Shown: positions 23,759 through 32,506 of the stretch, in pieces
Layout of the letters: the number at the start of each line of letters is the position of its first letter
Position numbering within the stretch: position 1 is the first letter of the stretch
NCBI GenBank assembly: GCA_019115125.1
Contig: DXEG01000024.1
Span: 1 to 64,000 of the forward strand
DNA: 64,000 nucleotides
Reading direction: 5' to 3'
Origin: Candidatus Blautia faecipullorum
GTDB lineage: Bacteria; Bacillota; Clostridia; Lachnospirales; Lachnospiraceae
Position numbers and translations under genes: made by a program
The notes under the pieces: generated by a model
The model's input: only the letters and a program-made list of their open reading frames with translations
Database searches by the model: none
Told to the model about the DNA's origin: nothing

Positions 23759-25609
23759 CTATCTTGGCACCCAAACTGCATCAAAAGTCATATTCCGGTC
23801 TACTCGCAAGGATGAGAATATGCTTCCGTTATATGCCCATCCTTTCAGATAATAATCAAGGCGGAAATGATGTGTAAAAATTTCACTTTGATAAATATGG
23901 TAATTAGACGGCACTATTATATATTTTTCAGTACATGCACCGCCGTTAGGATTAAGCGTGATAGTAAACACCTGATCAGGGAGATCTTTAGCAAATAACT
24001 GTATCCAGTATACGGATCCGTCTTTGATTATGCTTACTGCAGCGCCGGTATATGTATAATCCGTATTCAGAATAGAGTCACGGTATGAAGACTGACCCAT
24101 CGCCTCGTTCACAATCGCTTCGGAAGATGTTCCATGATAGATTATGTCATAATTAAAGTCTATTCCAAAAATATTGGTATCTTTAAAGCTTAGCGCCTTC
24201 TTCATTGCAATGTCGCTTAATTTTTGACTGTATTGCAGCGGAGCTAAACCTCTTTTTACCCTCTCATCATTTGTCAGTCTTATTATTTCCTCTGCCATCG
24301 ACGTGTCCGGGCTGGCCAGAGGAACAGCTATAGAAATACCTGGCTCATTTAGTTTCCCATATATACCTGTTTTAAAGTCTCCTTTTCTTACTGTATACCA
24401 ATTCTTCTCACCTACCACCGGATTTTCATCAGTAAAGCTGGTTATGATTGTACTGTAGCAGGCGAGTGGAGTCCAGTTTGGATTGGTTTCATTTTTACGG
24501 TATACGTAATAGCAGTCACCGCCATATGCCTCATACCACGATATAGTTACTGATCCGTCAGAATTGAGTTTTGCATCTTTCAATTCTACAGTAGACGGTA
24601 TAGTGTAGGTAGTTAACCCAGATGCATCATAACCTCCAAGTTTTTTAGTATTACTGTTATAAGCCCTTACTGTATAAGTATATTTCTGACCACAGCGGAT
24701 TGGATATCGTGTAGAAGAAGTATGGGTATAAGAGGTTACGTTAGAGCCAACTGTGGCGATCAGTTTCCAGGAGCTGCCGGGGATCTTGTAGTAAATCCTG
24801 TAGTTTGTAGCGTTTGCGGCTTTTTTCCAGTTGACTGTAATTTTGTTATAAGCAGCAGACTTGATACTGGTCAGTTCCGGTGTCCCAACTGCCGCAGTAT
24901 TTGTTTTCGGTATTGTAACAGAAATGCCTGCTACCCTGTAGCCGCCGGCAACTTTCATAGCGCTGTTATACATACGCACTGTATAAGTGTTCTTCTGGCC
25001 TTTTACCGGGTTCCGGTCTGTATAGGATAAGACATTGGATCTTACGGTGGCAATAAGTTTCCAGCCGGAACCGGGTGTTTTACGGTATATCCTGTAGTAA
25101 TTTCCGCCGTAGGCTTTATTCCAGGATACTGTTACCGTATTATTAGAATTCCTTTTTGCATTCTTTAATGCAACGGTGGTCGGCGCCGTCCTGGTAGTTA
25201 GACCTTTTGTATCATAGCTTCCCCATTTCTTGGTTGTACTGTTATATGCGCGGACAGTGTATGTATACCTCTGACCGCATTTGATAGGATACTTTGCGGA
25301 AGAGATATGAGTGTAGGATGTAGTATCCGCATTTGTTGTCTTCAGTACGGTCCATCTCTTCGCGCCGTACTGTTTGTAGAAGATACGATAGTGTGTTGCG
25401 CCGGATGTTTTGTTCCAGCTGATCTGGATCTTGTTGTTGGTGACTGCCTTGATGCTCTTCAGTTTGACTTTGCCTGGTGTGGCCGTTGCTGCGTCCGCTG
25501 TAACAATAGTATTCAGCGGCGATGTGTCAGGTAACGCAGCGGCAGGCTGCATTACAGCCATGGCAAGAGCAAAAGCACCGATCAACAACTTGGTGAGTTT
25601 CTTTTTCAC
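23759..25609 (-). CDS. Secreted FnIII-CAP protein, candidate lysogenic conversion gene
   Basis: 616 residues on the opposite strand to the phage genes. Signal peptide at residues 1-26 (KKKLTKLLIGAFALAMAV). Four fibronectin III-like domains follow (about 45-430), alternating A-B-A-B, so they arose by duplication of a pair: A units have RCGQ(R/K)YTYTVRAYNS, B units have AYGG(N/D)YYRIYRK-like strands. A divergent CAP/SCP domain (about 437-550, LTNDERVKRGLAPLQYSQKL) and an InlB-type repeat (about 555-616, FTITLNPNGGAC, YLKGWAYNGS) complete it. The start is GTG 25609 behind AAGGAAGGAG. No LPXTG anchor is seen. It could be a prophage-borne surface or secreted factor, or the first host gene. Confidence 0.75.
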   Translation of the reverse strand: MKKKLTKLLIGAFALAMAVMQPAAALPDTSPLNTIVTADAATATPGKVKLKSIKAVTNNKIQISWNKTSGATHYRIFYKQYGAKRWTVLKTTNADTTSYTHISSAKYPIKCGQRYTYTVRAYNSTTKKWGSYDTKGLTTRTAPTTVALKNAKRNSNNTVTVSWNKAYGGNYYRIYRKTPGSGWKLIATVRSNVLSYTDRNPVKGQKNTYTVRMYNSAMKVAGGYRVAGISVTIPKTNTAAVGTPELTSIKSAAYNKITVNWKKAANATNYRIYYKIPGSSWKLIATVGSNVTSYTHTSSTRYPIRCGQKYTYTVRAYNSNTKKLGGYDASGLTTYTIPSTVELKDAKLNSDGSVTISWYEAYGGDCYYVYRKNETNPNWTPLACYSTIITSFTDENPVVGEKNWYTVRKGDFKTGIYGKLNEPGISIAVPLASPDTSMAEEIIRLTNDERVKRGLAPLQYSQKLSDIAMKKALSFKDTNIFGIDFNYDIIYHGTSSEAIVNEAMGQSSYRDSILNTDYTYTGAAVSIIKDGSVYWIQLFAKDLPDQVFTITLNPNGGACTEKYIIVPSNYHIYQSEIFTHHFRLDYYLKGWAYNGSIFSSLRVDRNMTFDAVWVPR

Positions 25610-25639
25610 TGAGAATCACTCCTTCCTTGATATTTCTTT

Positions 25640-25664
25640 CTGTGATACTTACACAGTATCACAG
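25640..25664 (-). promoter_or_regulatory. Inverted-repeat operator over a promoter of the CAP gene
   Basis: Perfect 9-bp inverted repeat CTGTGATAC (25640-25648) / GTATCACAG (25656-25664), spacer ttacaca, about 31 bases upstream of the GTG start. On the minus strand it overlaps the -10 region of a weak promoter (TTGTAT, 17 bases, TACTGT). It looks like a repressor site. Confidence 0.55.
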
Positions 25665-25701
25665 ATATCAAAAGAATACAATCTATTTTGCGGAGCATGA
25701 A

Positions 25702-25783
25702 ACGGCAAACGCATGAATGCAGCTCTCAACTAAAATATCGTCCAAAGGATGAGACGCTCATAATTCATTTATGCGTTTGCCGT
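25702..25783. repeat. Long inverted repeat in the prophage/host border region
   Basis: ACGGCAAACGCAT (25702-25714) and ATGCGTTTGCCGT (25771-25783) are perfect 13-bp complements 56 bases apart, with further partial pairing inside (GCTCTC with GAGACGC). No T-run follows. It could be a structured RNA, a replication/recombination site or a barrier between phage and host transcription. Confidence 0.6.
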
Positions 25784-25844
25784 GAGGGACATATTGTATC
25801 ATCTTCTTGTTGATTAATTAAGTTTTGGAAATTATAATAAAATT

Positions 25845-25900
25845 CTGATTAGTCACATACTAGTCACAACCAAAACCGGAAAAGCCCATAAATACGGGAA
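25845..25900. other. Candidate right attachment site region
   Basis: Two direct repeats TAGTCACA (25850-25857, 25861-25868) spaced 11 bases apart look like integrase arm sites and precede CCCATAAATACGGG (25886-25899). It lies between the last phage-like gene and the first clear host gene. The matching left site is outside the window, so this is inference. The rest of 25610-26026 holds only the inverted repeats described separately. Confidence 0.3.
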
Positions 25901-25925
25901 AAAATATTTTTTTGGTTTTAATCTT

Positions 25926-26011
25926 CCTTCAAAGATGGATTAAGAATCCTCTGGTAAAGTATGAACTGTAAACAGGGAAAACATAAATTCCAGATAAAAA
26001 ATCTTTGAAGG
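25926..26011 (+). promoter_or_regulatory. Leader with long-range pairing over the ribosome site of the UBA gene
   Basis: CCTTCAAAGAT (25926-25936) and ATCTTTGAAGG (26001-26011) are perfect 11-bp complements. The 3' arm reaches into the purine-rich ribosome-binding stretch before ATG 26027. A small hairpin GGATT/AATCC (25937-25949) follows the 5' arm directly. If transcribed together this could control translation. Confidence 0.4.
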
Positions 26012-26026
26012 GAAAAGGTGAAAAGT

Positions 26027-26554
26027 ATGGAACAGTTAGAAAAGGTTGAGAAATTACGGGAAAGAGCGAATGTAACTTATGAAGAGGCGAAGGAAGCTCT
26101 GGAGGCCTCCGGCTGGGATCTTCTGGACGCGATGGTGTATCTGGAAAAACAGGGCAAGGTGAAATCCCCGGCCCAGGAGACGTACACCACCAATTATGAG
26201 GAGCAGACGCAGTATGTTTCGGTAAAGGATAAGGTGCAGGAGCAGGAGGAGACAGGAAGCGAAAGCTTTTTTAAGAAGCTCAGCCGTTTTGCGAAAATAC
26301 TCCTTCAGAAAAGTAAGGACAACTCTTTTTACATCACAAGAAGAGACGAGGAAATCTTCCACATGCCGGTGTGGGCGCTGGCGCTTCTGCTTCTGTTTAC
26401 CTGGAAGCTGCTGATCCCGGTGATGATCGTGGCCCTGTTCTTTGAGTGCCGCTATTCCTTTAAGGGAAAAGATAACCTGGACGGAGTGAATAAGGCCATG
26501 GATAAAGCCAGCGATCTGGCGGACAGGGTAAAGGACGGATACGAGAAGCTGTAA
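26027..26554 (+). CDS. UBA-like, DUF4342-type membrane protein
   Basis: 175 residues from ATG 26027 (GTG 26018 is less well placed). Residues about 3-42 form a UBA/TS-N-like three-helix domain (LRERANVTYEEAKEALEASG, DLLDAMVYLEKQGK). An acidic linker follows, then a DUF4342-like part with one or two membrane helices (PVWALALLLLFTWKLLIPVM) and a charged C-terminus. The family is common in Lachnospiraceae, often beside two-component systems; its role is unknown. The response regulator gene follows at 68 bases and may be co-transcribed. Confidence 0.7.
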   Translation: MEQLEKVEKLRERANVTYEEAKEALEASGWDLLDAMVYLEKQGKVKSPAQETYTTNYEEQTQYVSVKDKVQEQEETGSESFFKKLSRFAKILLQKSKDNSFYITRRDEEIFHMPVWALALLLLFTWKLLIPVMIVALFFECRYSFKGKDNLDGVNKAMDKASDLADRVKDGYEKL

Positions 26555-26621
26555 GCCTCAGAGGAAAAACATTCTGAGCGCCGATAAAGGCAAAAAGATG
26601 ACGGAGAAAAGGAGACGTCCC

Positions 26622-27323
26622 ATGGGAGCGCATATTCTGATCATTGAGGATGAAGAAAAGCTGGCAAGATTCGTGGAGCTGGAGCTGCTCCACGAAGGCT
26701 ACCAGGTCAGCAAAAGCGGAAACGGAAGAGAAGGACTTCATATGGCGGAAAACGGCGGATACGACCTGATCCTGCTGGATATTCTTCTTCCCGGCCTGAA
26801 TGGGCTGGAGGTTCTGAGAAGGCTTCAGCAGGAAAAAAACACGACGCCGGTGATCCTTCTCACTGCCAGGGACGCGGTGATGGATAAGGTGGCGGGACTG
26901 GACGCGGGAGCCATTGATTATATCACAAAGCCTTTTGCCATAGAAGAGCTGCTGGCGCGGATCCGCGTGGCCCTGAAGCTTCACGGGACGACCGCGGCGT
27001 CTCCGGCCCGGGCGGCGGAACCGGGCAATTATACCTGGGGTAAGCTGTCCCTCTCGGAGAAGCGCCATCAGGTGACCTGGGAGGGGCAGGAGATACACCT
27101 TACCAACCGGGAATTTAAAATGCTGCAGACGCTTCTGGAAAACAAGGATATTGTTCTTTCCCGTGAAACCCTTCTGGAAAAGGTCTGCGGATATGACTAT
27201 ATGGGCGAGACGAATGTGGTGGACGTATATGTACGTTTTCTCCGCTCCAAGATAGACGAGGTATATTCCGTTAAAATGATACGGACGGTCCGTGGAGTGG
27301 GCTACGTGATCAAGGACGAGTAA
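26622..27323 (+). CDS. OmpR/PhoB-family response regulator
   Basis: 233 residues from ATG 26622 behind AAAAGGAG. The receiver domain (1-120) has the acidic pair E9-D10-E11, phospho-acceptor Asp53 in LILLDILLPGLNG, Thr in LLTARD and Lys in YITKPF. The C-terminal winged helix (about 135-230) has HLTNREFKMLQTLLENKD and IRTVRGVGYVIKD. It pairs with the histidine kinase 10 bases downstream. Target genes cannot be read from the sequence; feoAB next door is a candidate by position only. Confidence 0.93.
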   Translation: MGAHILIIEDEEKLARFVELELLHEGYQVSKSGNGREGLHMAENGGYDLILLDILLPGLNGLEVLRRLQQEKNTTPVILLTARDAVMDKVAGLDAGAIDYITKPFAIEELLARIRVALKLHGTTAASPARAAEPGNYTWGKLSLSEKRHQVTWEGQEIHLTNREFKMLQTLLENKDIVLSRETLLEKVCGYDYMGETNVVDVYVRFLRSKIDEVYSVKMIRTVRGVGYVIKDE

Positions 27324-27333
27324 GGTTTCAGAT

Positions 27334-28605
27334 ATGGACGAAAACAGAGGAACTACCGAAACGAAAAGAATGACTTCGATTGTAAGGAAGCTGCATCTCA
27401 GTTGGACAGGAAGAAAGATTGCCATATATTTGAGCTGGGATTTCTTCCTTTTTGCTGTGCTCAGCGTCGGGTGGCTGATCGATCAGGAGATCACCCGGCT
27501 GGGAGCTCTGGAGGCAGGACGCCAGAGAAGCTTCGAGCATTTTCCTTCCCTGAAGAAGCTGGCCTATGTAATAAAGGACGGCGGCGGCAAAAAACTCATG
27601 GATATTCCGGTATACCATACTTTGCTGGTAATCGGGATTTTTCTTGCCGTGGTGCTGGTGATCCAGATCCTGGGTCTCTGCGGCGATTATGCAAAAGAGG
27701 AGCAGAGTATCCGGCGTATTCTCGCGCCTATCAACGAAATCGCGCTGAAAGCTGACGAGCTAAGCAAAATGACGTTTTCCGAGGACAAATATCAGCAGAT
27801 CGAGGAAGCGATTTCAAGTCTGCAGCCGGAGGAATCAGAGCTGCTTTCCTTTGGGGATTCTGACCTGCAGGGAATCGAAGCCGCCATGAATAATCTGCTG
27901 GTGCGGATGAGAGATTCCTACAGGCAGCAGGCGAGATTTGTCAACGACGCCTCTCATGAGCTGCGGACGCCTATCGCGGTGATACAGGGCTATGCCGACA
28001 TGCTTGCCAGATGGGGGAGCAGGGACGAGAAGGTACTAAAAGAATCCATAGAAGCCATCCGGCATGAGTCCGGACATATGAAATATCTGGTGGAGCAGCT
28101 TCTCTTTCTTGCGAGAGGCGACAGCGGAAAAACAAGGCTGAATCTGGAGAAGGTGTCTTTAAACGAGCTTATGGAGGAGATTTATGAAGAATCTCTGATG
28201 ATTGATGAAAAACATATCTACCGTTTCATGAAACCAACGGAGGAGACTCTGGTGACAGCGGACAGCGCTCTTCTGAAGCAGGCGGTGCGTATTTTGACGG
28301 ACAATGCCTCCAAGTATACCCGCGAGGGAGACGAGATCGTGCTGAGCCTAGGGCGGACGAGGGCGGGGGAAGCCTATCTTCAGGTTCAGGATATGGGAAT
28401 CGGTATGGCGGAGGCCGACGTGGCGCATATGTTTGAACGCTTTTACAGGGCTGACGAGGTGAGGTCCTGCCAGGGAACAGGGCTGGGGCTTGCCATTGCC
28501 AAATGGATCGTGGACAAGCACCGGGGATATTTTGAGATTTTGTCCCGGACGCAGCTTGGAACCAGAGTCCGGATCGTGCTGCAAAAAAATCCTCAATCCT
28601 ATTGA
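27334..28605 (+). CDS. Sensor histidine kinase
   Basis: 423 residues. Two transmembrane helices (about 29-48 and 95-116) flank a short outside loop of about 45 residues, then a HAMP-like linker with an acidic insertion. The H-box is FVNDASHELRTPIAVIQG with His208; N-box ILTDNASKYT; G-boxes MGIGMAEADVAHMFERFYR and GTGLGLAIAKWIVDKH. The kinase phosphorylates the adjacent response regulator. The small outside loop suggests membrane or partner sensing instead of a classical ligand pocket. Its stop codon overlaps the TTGACA of the next promoter. Confidence 0.92.
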   Translation: MDENRGTTETKRMTSIVRKLHLSWTGRKIAIYLSWDFFLFAVLSVGWLIDQEITRLGALEAGRQRSFEHFPSLKKLAYVIKDGGGKKLMDIPVYHTLLVIGIFLAVVLVIQILGLCGDYAKEEQSIRRILAPINEIALKADELSKMTFSEDKYQQIEEAISSLQPEESELLSFGDSDLQGIEAAMNNLLVRMRDSYRQQARFVNDASHELRTPIAVIQGYADMLARWGSRDEKVLKESIEAIRHESGHMKYLVEQLLFLARGDSGKTRLNLEKVSLNELMEEIYEESLMIDEKHIYRFMKPTEETLVTADSALLKQAVRILTDNASKYTREGDEIVLSLGRTRAGEAYLQVQDMGIGMAEADVAHMFERFYRADEVRSCQGTGLGLAIAKWIVDKHRGYFEILSRTQLGTRVRIVLQKNPQSY

Positions 28606-28637
28606 CAAATTTTTTCAATTAGCTTAGGCTTACTTTA
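28602..28637 (+). promoter_or_regulatory. feoAB promoter with DtxR/IdeR-like iron box
   Basis: TTGACA (28602-28607), 17 bases, TAGGCT (28625-28630). A box TTAGCTTAGGCTTACTTTA (28619-28637) covers the -10 and matches the DtxR/IdeR consensus (TTAGGTTAGGCTAACCTAA as I remember it) at 15 of 19 positions. Repression by an iron-loaded DtxR-type regulator would fit the iron transporter downstream. Confidence 0.6.
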
Positions 28638-28667
28638 GAGAAACGAGCAGGAAAGAGGAGACAAAAG

Positions 28668-31025
28668 ATGACATTAAAAGACCTTCCTATCGGGAAGACG
28701 GCGACCATAAAGTCTGTAGGCGGCCAGGGAGCCCTGAGGCAGCATTTCCTGGATATGGGGCTGATACCCAAGGGTGATGTGACCATGGTGAAATACGCGC
28801 CTATGGGCGATCCAATGGAGCTCAGGATCCATAGCTACGAGCTGACGCTGAGGCTTGCCGACGCGGAAAAAATAGAAATTGAAAACATCAGAGACGCGGA
28901 GAAGAAAACAGGTGAAGAGAAATCGAGTCTTCCGGAGGGGAAAAAGCTGATTCCCCATCCCGGACTTGGAGAGGGCGGAAAGTATCATTTCAAAGAGAAT
29001 GAGAATCCGCTTCCCGAGGGAGAGACGCTGACCTTCGCTCTGGCGGGAAACCAGAACTGCGGAAAGACCACGCTTTTTAATCAGCTTACAGGCTCCAGCC
29101 AGCATGTGGGGAATTTTCCCGGCGTCACGGTGGACAGAAAGGACGGGATCATCCGCGGGAAGAAAAACACGCTTGTGACAGACCTTCCCGGAATTTATTC
29201 CATGTCCCCCTATTCCAGCGAGGAGATCGTGACGAGAAATTTCGTTCTGAACGAGCATCCAAGGGGAATTATCAATATTGTGGACGCCACCAATATTGAG
29301 AGGAATCTTTACCTGACCATGCAGCTTATGGAGCTGGATATTCCCATGGTCCTGGCCTTGAATATGATGGATGAGGTGAGGGAAAACGGAGGTTCCATCC
29401 GTATTAACAGGATGGAAGAGATGCTGGGGATTCCTGTGGTGCCGATTTCCGCGGCAAAAAATGAAGGAATCGACGAGCTGGTGGCCCATGCTCTCCATGT
29501 GGCCAAATATCAGGAAAGTCCGGAGGAAATTGATTTCTGCGACGCGGAGGAGGACGGAGGCGCGGTTCACAGATGTCTCCACGCGATCATGCATCTCATT
29601 GAGGATCACGCGAAAAAGGCGCAGATCCCTGCGCGGTTCGCAGCCGCGAAGCTGGCGGAGGGAGATTCCCTTATTCTCGAAAAGCTGGATCTGGATCAGA
29701 ATGAAAAGGAAACCCTGGAGCATATTGTCACCCAGATGGAAAACGAGAGAGGTCTGGACCGTTCCGCCGCTATCGCCCATATGCGGTTTGATTTTATTGA
29801 GAGAGTCTGCGATGAAACCGTAGTAAAGCCCAGGGAGAGCAAAGAGCATATCAGAAGTTTGAGGATAGACAGGATCCTTACCGGAAAGTACACGGCGATT
29901 CCCTGCTTTGTGGGGATTATGGCTCTTGTGTTTTATCTGACCTTCGGTGTGATCGGCGCTTTTCTCGCGGATATCCTGGATATGGGGATCACGGCTCTCG
30001 GCGGTCTGGTAGATTCCTGGATGTCGGCGGCAAACGTCAACAGCGCTCTTCATTCGCTGGTGATCGACGGTATTTTTAACGGTGTGGGAAGCGTTTTGAG
30101 CTTCCTCCCTATTATCGTAACGCTGTTTTTCTTCCTCTCGCTTCTGGAGGACAGCGGCTATATGGCCCGGGTGGCCTTTGTGATGGATAAGCTCCTTCGT
30201 AAGATCGGACTTTCCGGAAGAAGTATCGTTCCTATGCTGATCGGATTCGGCTGTACGGTGCCGGGGGTGATGGCCAGCAGAACGCTTCCTTCCGAGCGCG
30301 ACCGCCGCATGACCATTCTTCTTACGCCATTTATGAGCTGTTCGGCCAAGCTGCCGATCTACGCCTTTTTTACGGCGGCTTTCTTTCCGGATTATGGGGC
30401 CGCTGTGATGATCCTGCTGTATTTCGGCGGAATCGTAATGGGAATTTTGATGGCTCTTCTGCTTCGAAAAACCATGTTCAGCGGAGAGGCGGTGCCCTTT
30501 GTTATGGAGCTTCCCAATTACCGTCTTCCCGGAGCGAAAAACGTCGCCCACCTTCTCTGGGATAAGGCCAGGGATTTTCTCCAGAGAGCATTTACGATTA
30601 TTTTTTTGGCGACGATCATCATATGGTTTCTGCAGACCTTTGACGGGCATCTGAATGTGGTAAGCGATTCAAAAGACAGTATTCTCGCCATGGTGGCCAG
30701 CGTGGCCGCGCCGGTGTTCGCGCCTATGGGGTTCGGAGACTGGCGGATTTCTACCGCTCTGATTACGGGCTTTATGGCAAAGGAGAGCGTGGTTTCCACC
30801 CTGTCTGTCCTTTTTGGAAGTACGGAGGCTCTTCTGGCGTCCATCACGCCGCTTTCAGCAGTGAGCCTTCTGGTGTTCTGTCTTCTCTATACGCCCTGTG
30901 TTGCCGCGGTGGCTTCCATAAAAAGAGAGCTGGGAGGAAGATGGGCCGCCGGAGTAGTCATAGGACAATGTGTGATCGCGTGGCTGGCGGCCTTTGCGGT
31001 TTATCTCATCGGCGGGCTTTTCTGA
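28668..31025 (+). CDS. feoB: Ferrous iron transporter, FeoA-FeoB fusion
   Basis: 785 residues importing Fe2+. Residues 1-75 are a FeoA SH3-like domain (LKDLPIGKTATIKSVGG, RQHFLDMGLIPKGDV), followed by a linker of about 45 residues and the FeoB G domain (G1 GNQNCGKTT at 127-135; VGNFPGVTVD; G3 TDLPG; G4 ALNMMDE). The membrane part has two Gate segments with the conserved FGCTVPGVMASRTL, and LYTPCVAAVASIKREL near the end. The domain order is FeoA then FeoB in one chain. No feoC is seen. RBS GAAAGAGGAG. Confidence 0.95.
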   Translation: MTLKDLPIGKTATIKSVGGQGALRQHFLDMGLIPKGDVTMVKYAPMGDPMELRIHSYELTLRLADAEKIEIENIRDAEKKTGEEKSSLPEGKKLIPHPGLGEGGKYHFKENENPLPEGETLTFALAGNQNCGKTTLFNQLTGSSQHVGNFPGVTVDRKDGIIRGKKNTLVTDLPGIYSMSPYSSEEIVTRNFVLNEHPRGIINIVDATNIERNLYLTMQLMELDIPMVLALNMMDEVRENGGSIRINRMEEMLGIPVVPISAAKNEGIDELVAHALHVAKYQESPEEIDFCDAEEDGGAVHRCLHAIMHLIEDHAKKAQIPARFAAAKLAEGDSLILEKLDLDQNEKETLEHIVTQMENERGLDRSAAIAHMRFDFIERVCDETVVKPRESKEHIRSLRIDRILTGKYTAIPCFVGIMALVFYLTFGVIGAFLADILDMGITALGGLVDSWMSAANVNSALHSLVIDGIFNGVGSVLSFLPIIVTLFFFLSLLEDSGYMARVAFVMDKLLRKIGLSGRSIVPMLIGFGCTVPGVMASRTLPSERDRRMTILLTPFMSCSAKLPIYAFFTAAFFPDYGAAVMILLYFGGIVMGILMALLLRKTMFSGEAVPFVMELPNYRLPGAKNVAHLLWDKARDFLQRAFTIIFLATIIIWFLQTFDGHLNVVSDSKDSILAMVASVAAPVFAPMGFGDWRISTALITGFMAKESVVSTLSVLFGSTEALLASITPLSAVSLLVFCLLYTPCVAAVASIKRELGGRWAAGVVIGQCVIAWLAAFAVYLIGGLF

Positions 31026-31039
31026 AAAATATCAGGATA

Positions 31040-31087
31040 AAAAACAGAAGGCGGATGGATCTGTGGGTCTGTCCGCCTTCTGTTTTT
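31040..31087 (+). terminator. Rho-independent terminator after feoAB
   Basis: 16-bp stem AAAAACAGAAGGCGGA (31040-31055) / TCCGCCTTCTGTTTTT (31072-31087) with a 16-base loop. The A- and T-tracts make it work in both directions. Confidence 0.93.
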
Positions 31088-31121
31088 GGATGTCCCAATA
31101 TCATCTATATAGTAAAAAGAT

Positions 31122-31150
31122 GGTTGAAAAGAAACGGGCCTGCGTATAAT
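31122..31150 (+). promoter_or_regulatory. Promoter of the pyrophosphatase gene
   Basis: TATAAT at 31145-31150 with a -35 candidate GGTTGA (31122-31127, 17-base spacer) or TTGAAA (31124-31129, 15 bases). It lies about 95 bases before the start codon, after the feo terminator. Confidence 0.6.
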
Positions 31151-31245
31151 ATAGAGATAAGACTGGTATCCATGGGGCTGGTGAAAAGAATAATCTGAAA
31201 CAGGCGGGCGTCCCTGGCCCCCTGCTTCTGCAAAGGGGTGTAGAA

Positions 31246-31827
31246 ATGAATATTTGGCATGATATTGATGAAGAAAGAATTTATCCTACGGATTTTATGG
31301 CCGTGATCGAAATTCCCAAGGGAAGCAACAAGAAGTATGAGCTGGATAAAGAGACAGGCCTTCTGCTGCTGGATCGGGTATTGTTCACGGCGACCCATTA
31401 TCCGATGAATTACGGCTTTATTCCCAGAACCTACGGGGATGACAAAGATCCCCTGGACGTTCTGGTGCTGTGCTCTGAGGCGATTGAGCCGCTGACACTG
31501 GTCAGATGCTATCCCATAGGAGTGATGAAGATGGAGGACGGCGGTATGGGCGACGAAAAGATCATCGCCATTCCCTACAGCGATCCTACTTATATGGGCT
31601 ATACGGATATCAAAGAGCTTCCAAAGCATATTTTTGAGGAGCTGAAGCACTTTTTCACAATTTATAAAAGCCTGGAAGGCAAGAGTACTACAGTGAGCGA
31701 GTTCGGGGGGCCTATCGACGCGGTGGGAGTGATCGAACACTGTATGGAAAATTACCGGAAAAAGTTTGTGGATAAGGAAGAGGACCGGGAAGAGGAGGAA
31801 GCTTCCGGCTCCGGATCGGCGGAATAG
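31246..31827 (+). CDS. ppa: Inorganic pyrophosphatase (family I)
   Basis: 193 residues hydrolysing pyrophosphate to two phosphates in the cytoplasm. Family I motifs are visible: AVIEIPKGSNKKYELDKETG, the YPMNYGFIPRTYGDD segment and the metal-binding signature DDKDPLDVLVL with its Asp ligands. The C-terminus carries a Glu-rich tail ending in SGSGSAE beyond the catalytic core, a low-complexity extension of about 20 residues. RBS AAAGGGG. A monocistronic unit or an operon with the acetyltransferase that follows. Confidence 0.93.
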   Translation: MNIWHDIDEERIYPTDFMAVIEIPKGSNKKYELDKETGLLLLDRVLFTATHYPMNYGFIPRTYGDDKDPLDVLVLCSEAIEPLTLVRCYPIGVMKMEDGGMGDEKIIAIPYSDPTYMGYTDIKELPKHIFEELKHFFTIYKSLEGKSTTVSEFGGPIDAVGVIEHCMENYRKKFVDKEEDREEEEASGSGSAE

Positions 31828-31948
31828 CCCGGAGATTTCTTTGAAAAGAGGAAGACAGAACATGCACAGAGCCGCGGTACAGGGACAAGACTGCGGACAG
31901 GCAGCGGCTGAATCATTTAGAAAATACAAAAAAGATAAGGAAAATGCA

Positions 31949-32473
31949 ATGTATACATTAGAACCGGCAAGGACAGAGGAACTGGCAATCTGCATGGAAA
32001 TCCTGAGAGCAGGAAGAGAATTTCAGCGTGAACAGGGATTCATACAGTGGACAGACGACTATCCGTCCATGGATACCATTCGGGAAGATATTGAGAAAAA
32101 ACGAGGATTTTTATTAAAAGCAGACAAGAATCCGGCGGCTTATGTAAGCGTGGATTTTGAAGGCGAGCCCGCTTATGCGGATATAAAAGGAGCGTGGAAA
32201 TCAGACATGCCCTACGCCGCGGCGCACCGCCTGGCTTTTGCCGGGCAGTTCCGGGGAAAGGGACTGACAAAAGTTATTTTTTATGAAATAGAGAAATTAT
32301 GTCTGGAGAAAGGCGTCTGTGTGATCCGGATGGACACAGGCTTCGACAATAAGCGGATGCAGCATGTCATGGAAAAAAACGGGTTTATAAAATGCGGCGT
32401 GATCAGCTATGAAGGCGACGAAAGAGTGGCCTATGAGAAAATACTGGACAGAGCATGTCAGGCGCCGCTGTAA
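31949..32473 (+). CDS. GNAT-family N-acetyltransferase
   Basis: 174 residues from ATG 31949; an in-frame ATG at 31862 (behind AGAGGAAG) would add 29 residues that do not look like the family. The GNAT acetyl-CoA site is HRLAFAGQFRGKGLTKVIFY, followed by CVIRMDTGFDNKRMQHVMEK and NGFIKCGVI, as in RimI/YjaB-like small-substrate acetyltransferases. The opening YTLEPARTEELAICMEILRA is the usual first strand-helix. The substrate is unknown. Confidence 0.82.
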   Translation: MYTLEPARTEELAICMEILRAGREFQREQGFIQWTDDYPSMDTIREDIEKKRGFLLKADKNPAAYVSVDFEGEPAYADIKGAWKSDMPYAAAHRLAFAGQFRGKGLTKVIFYEIEKLCLEKGVCVIRMDTGFDNKRMQHVMEKNGFIKCGVISYEGDERVAYEKILDRACQAPL

Positions 32474-32506
32474 CGTAAAAACGGCCAAATTTTTCATTTA
32501 TTTATA

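Noticed and set aside
28674-30650. 658-codon open frame on the minus strand opposite feoB
   Set aside because: Shadow of the FeoA-FeoB gene; rich in His, Arg and Gln with no domain, and lacking a start site or promoter of its own.
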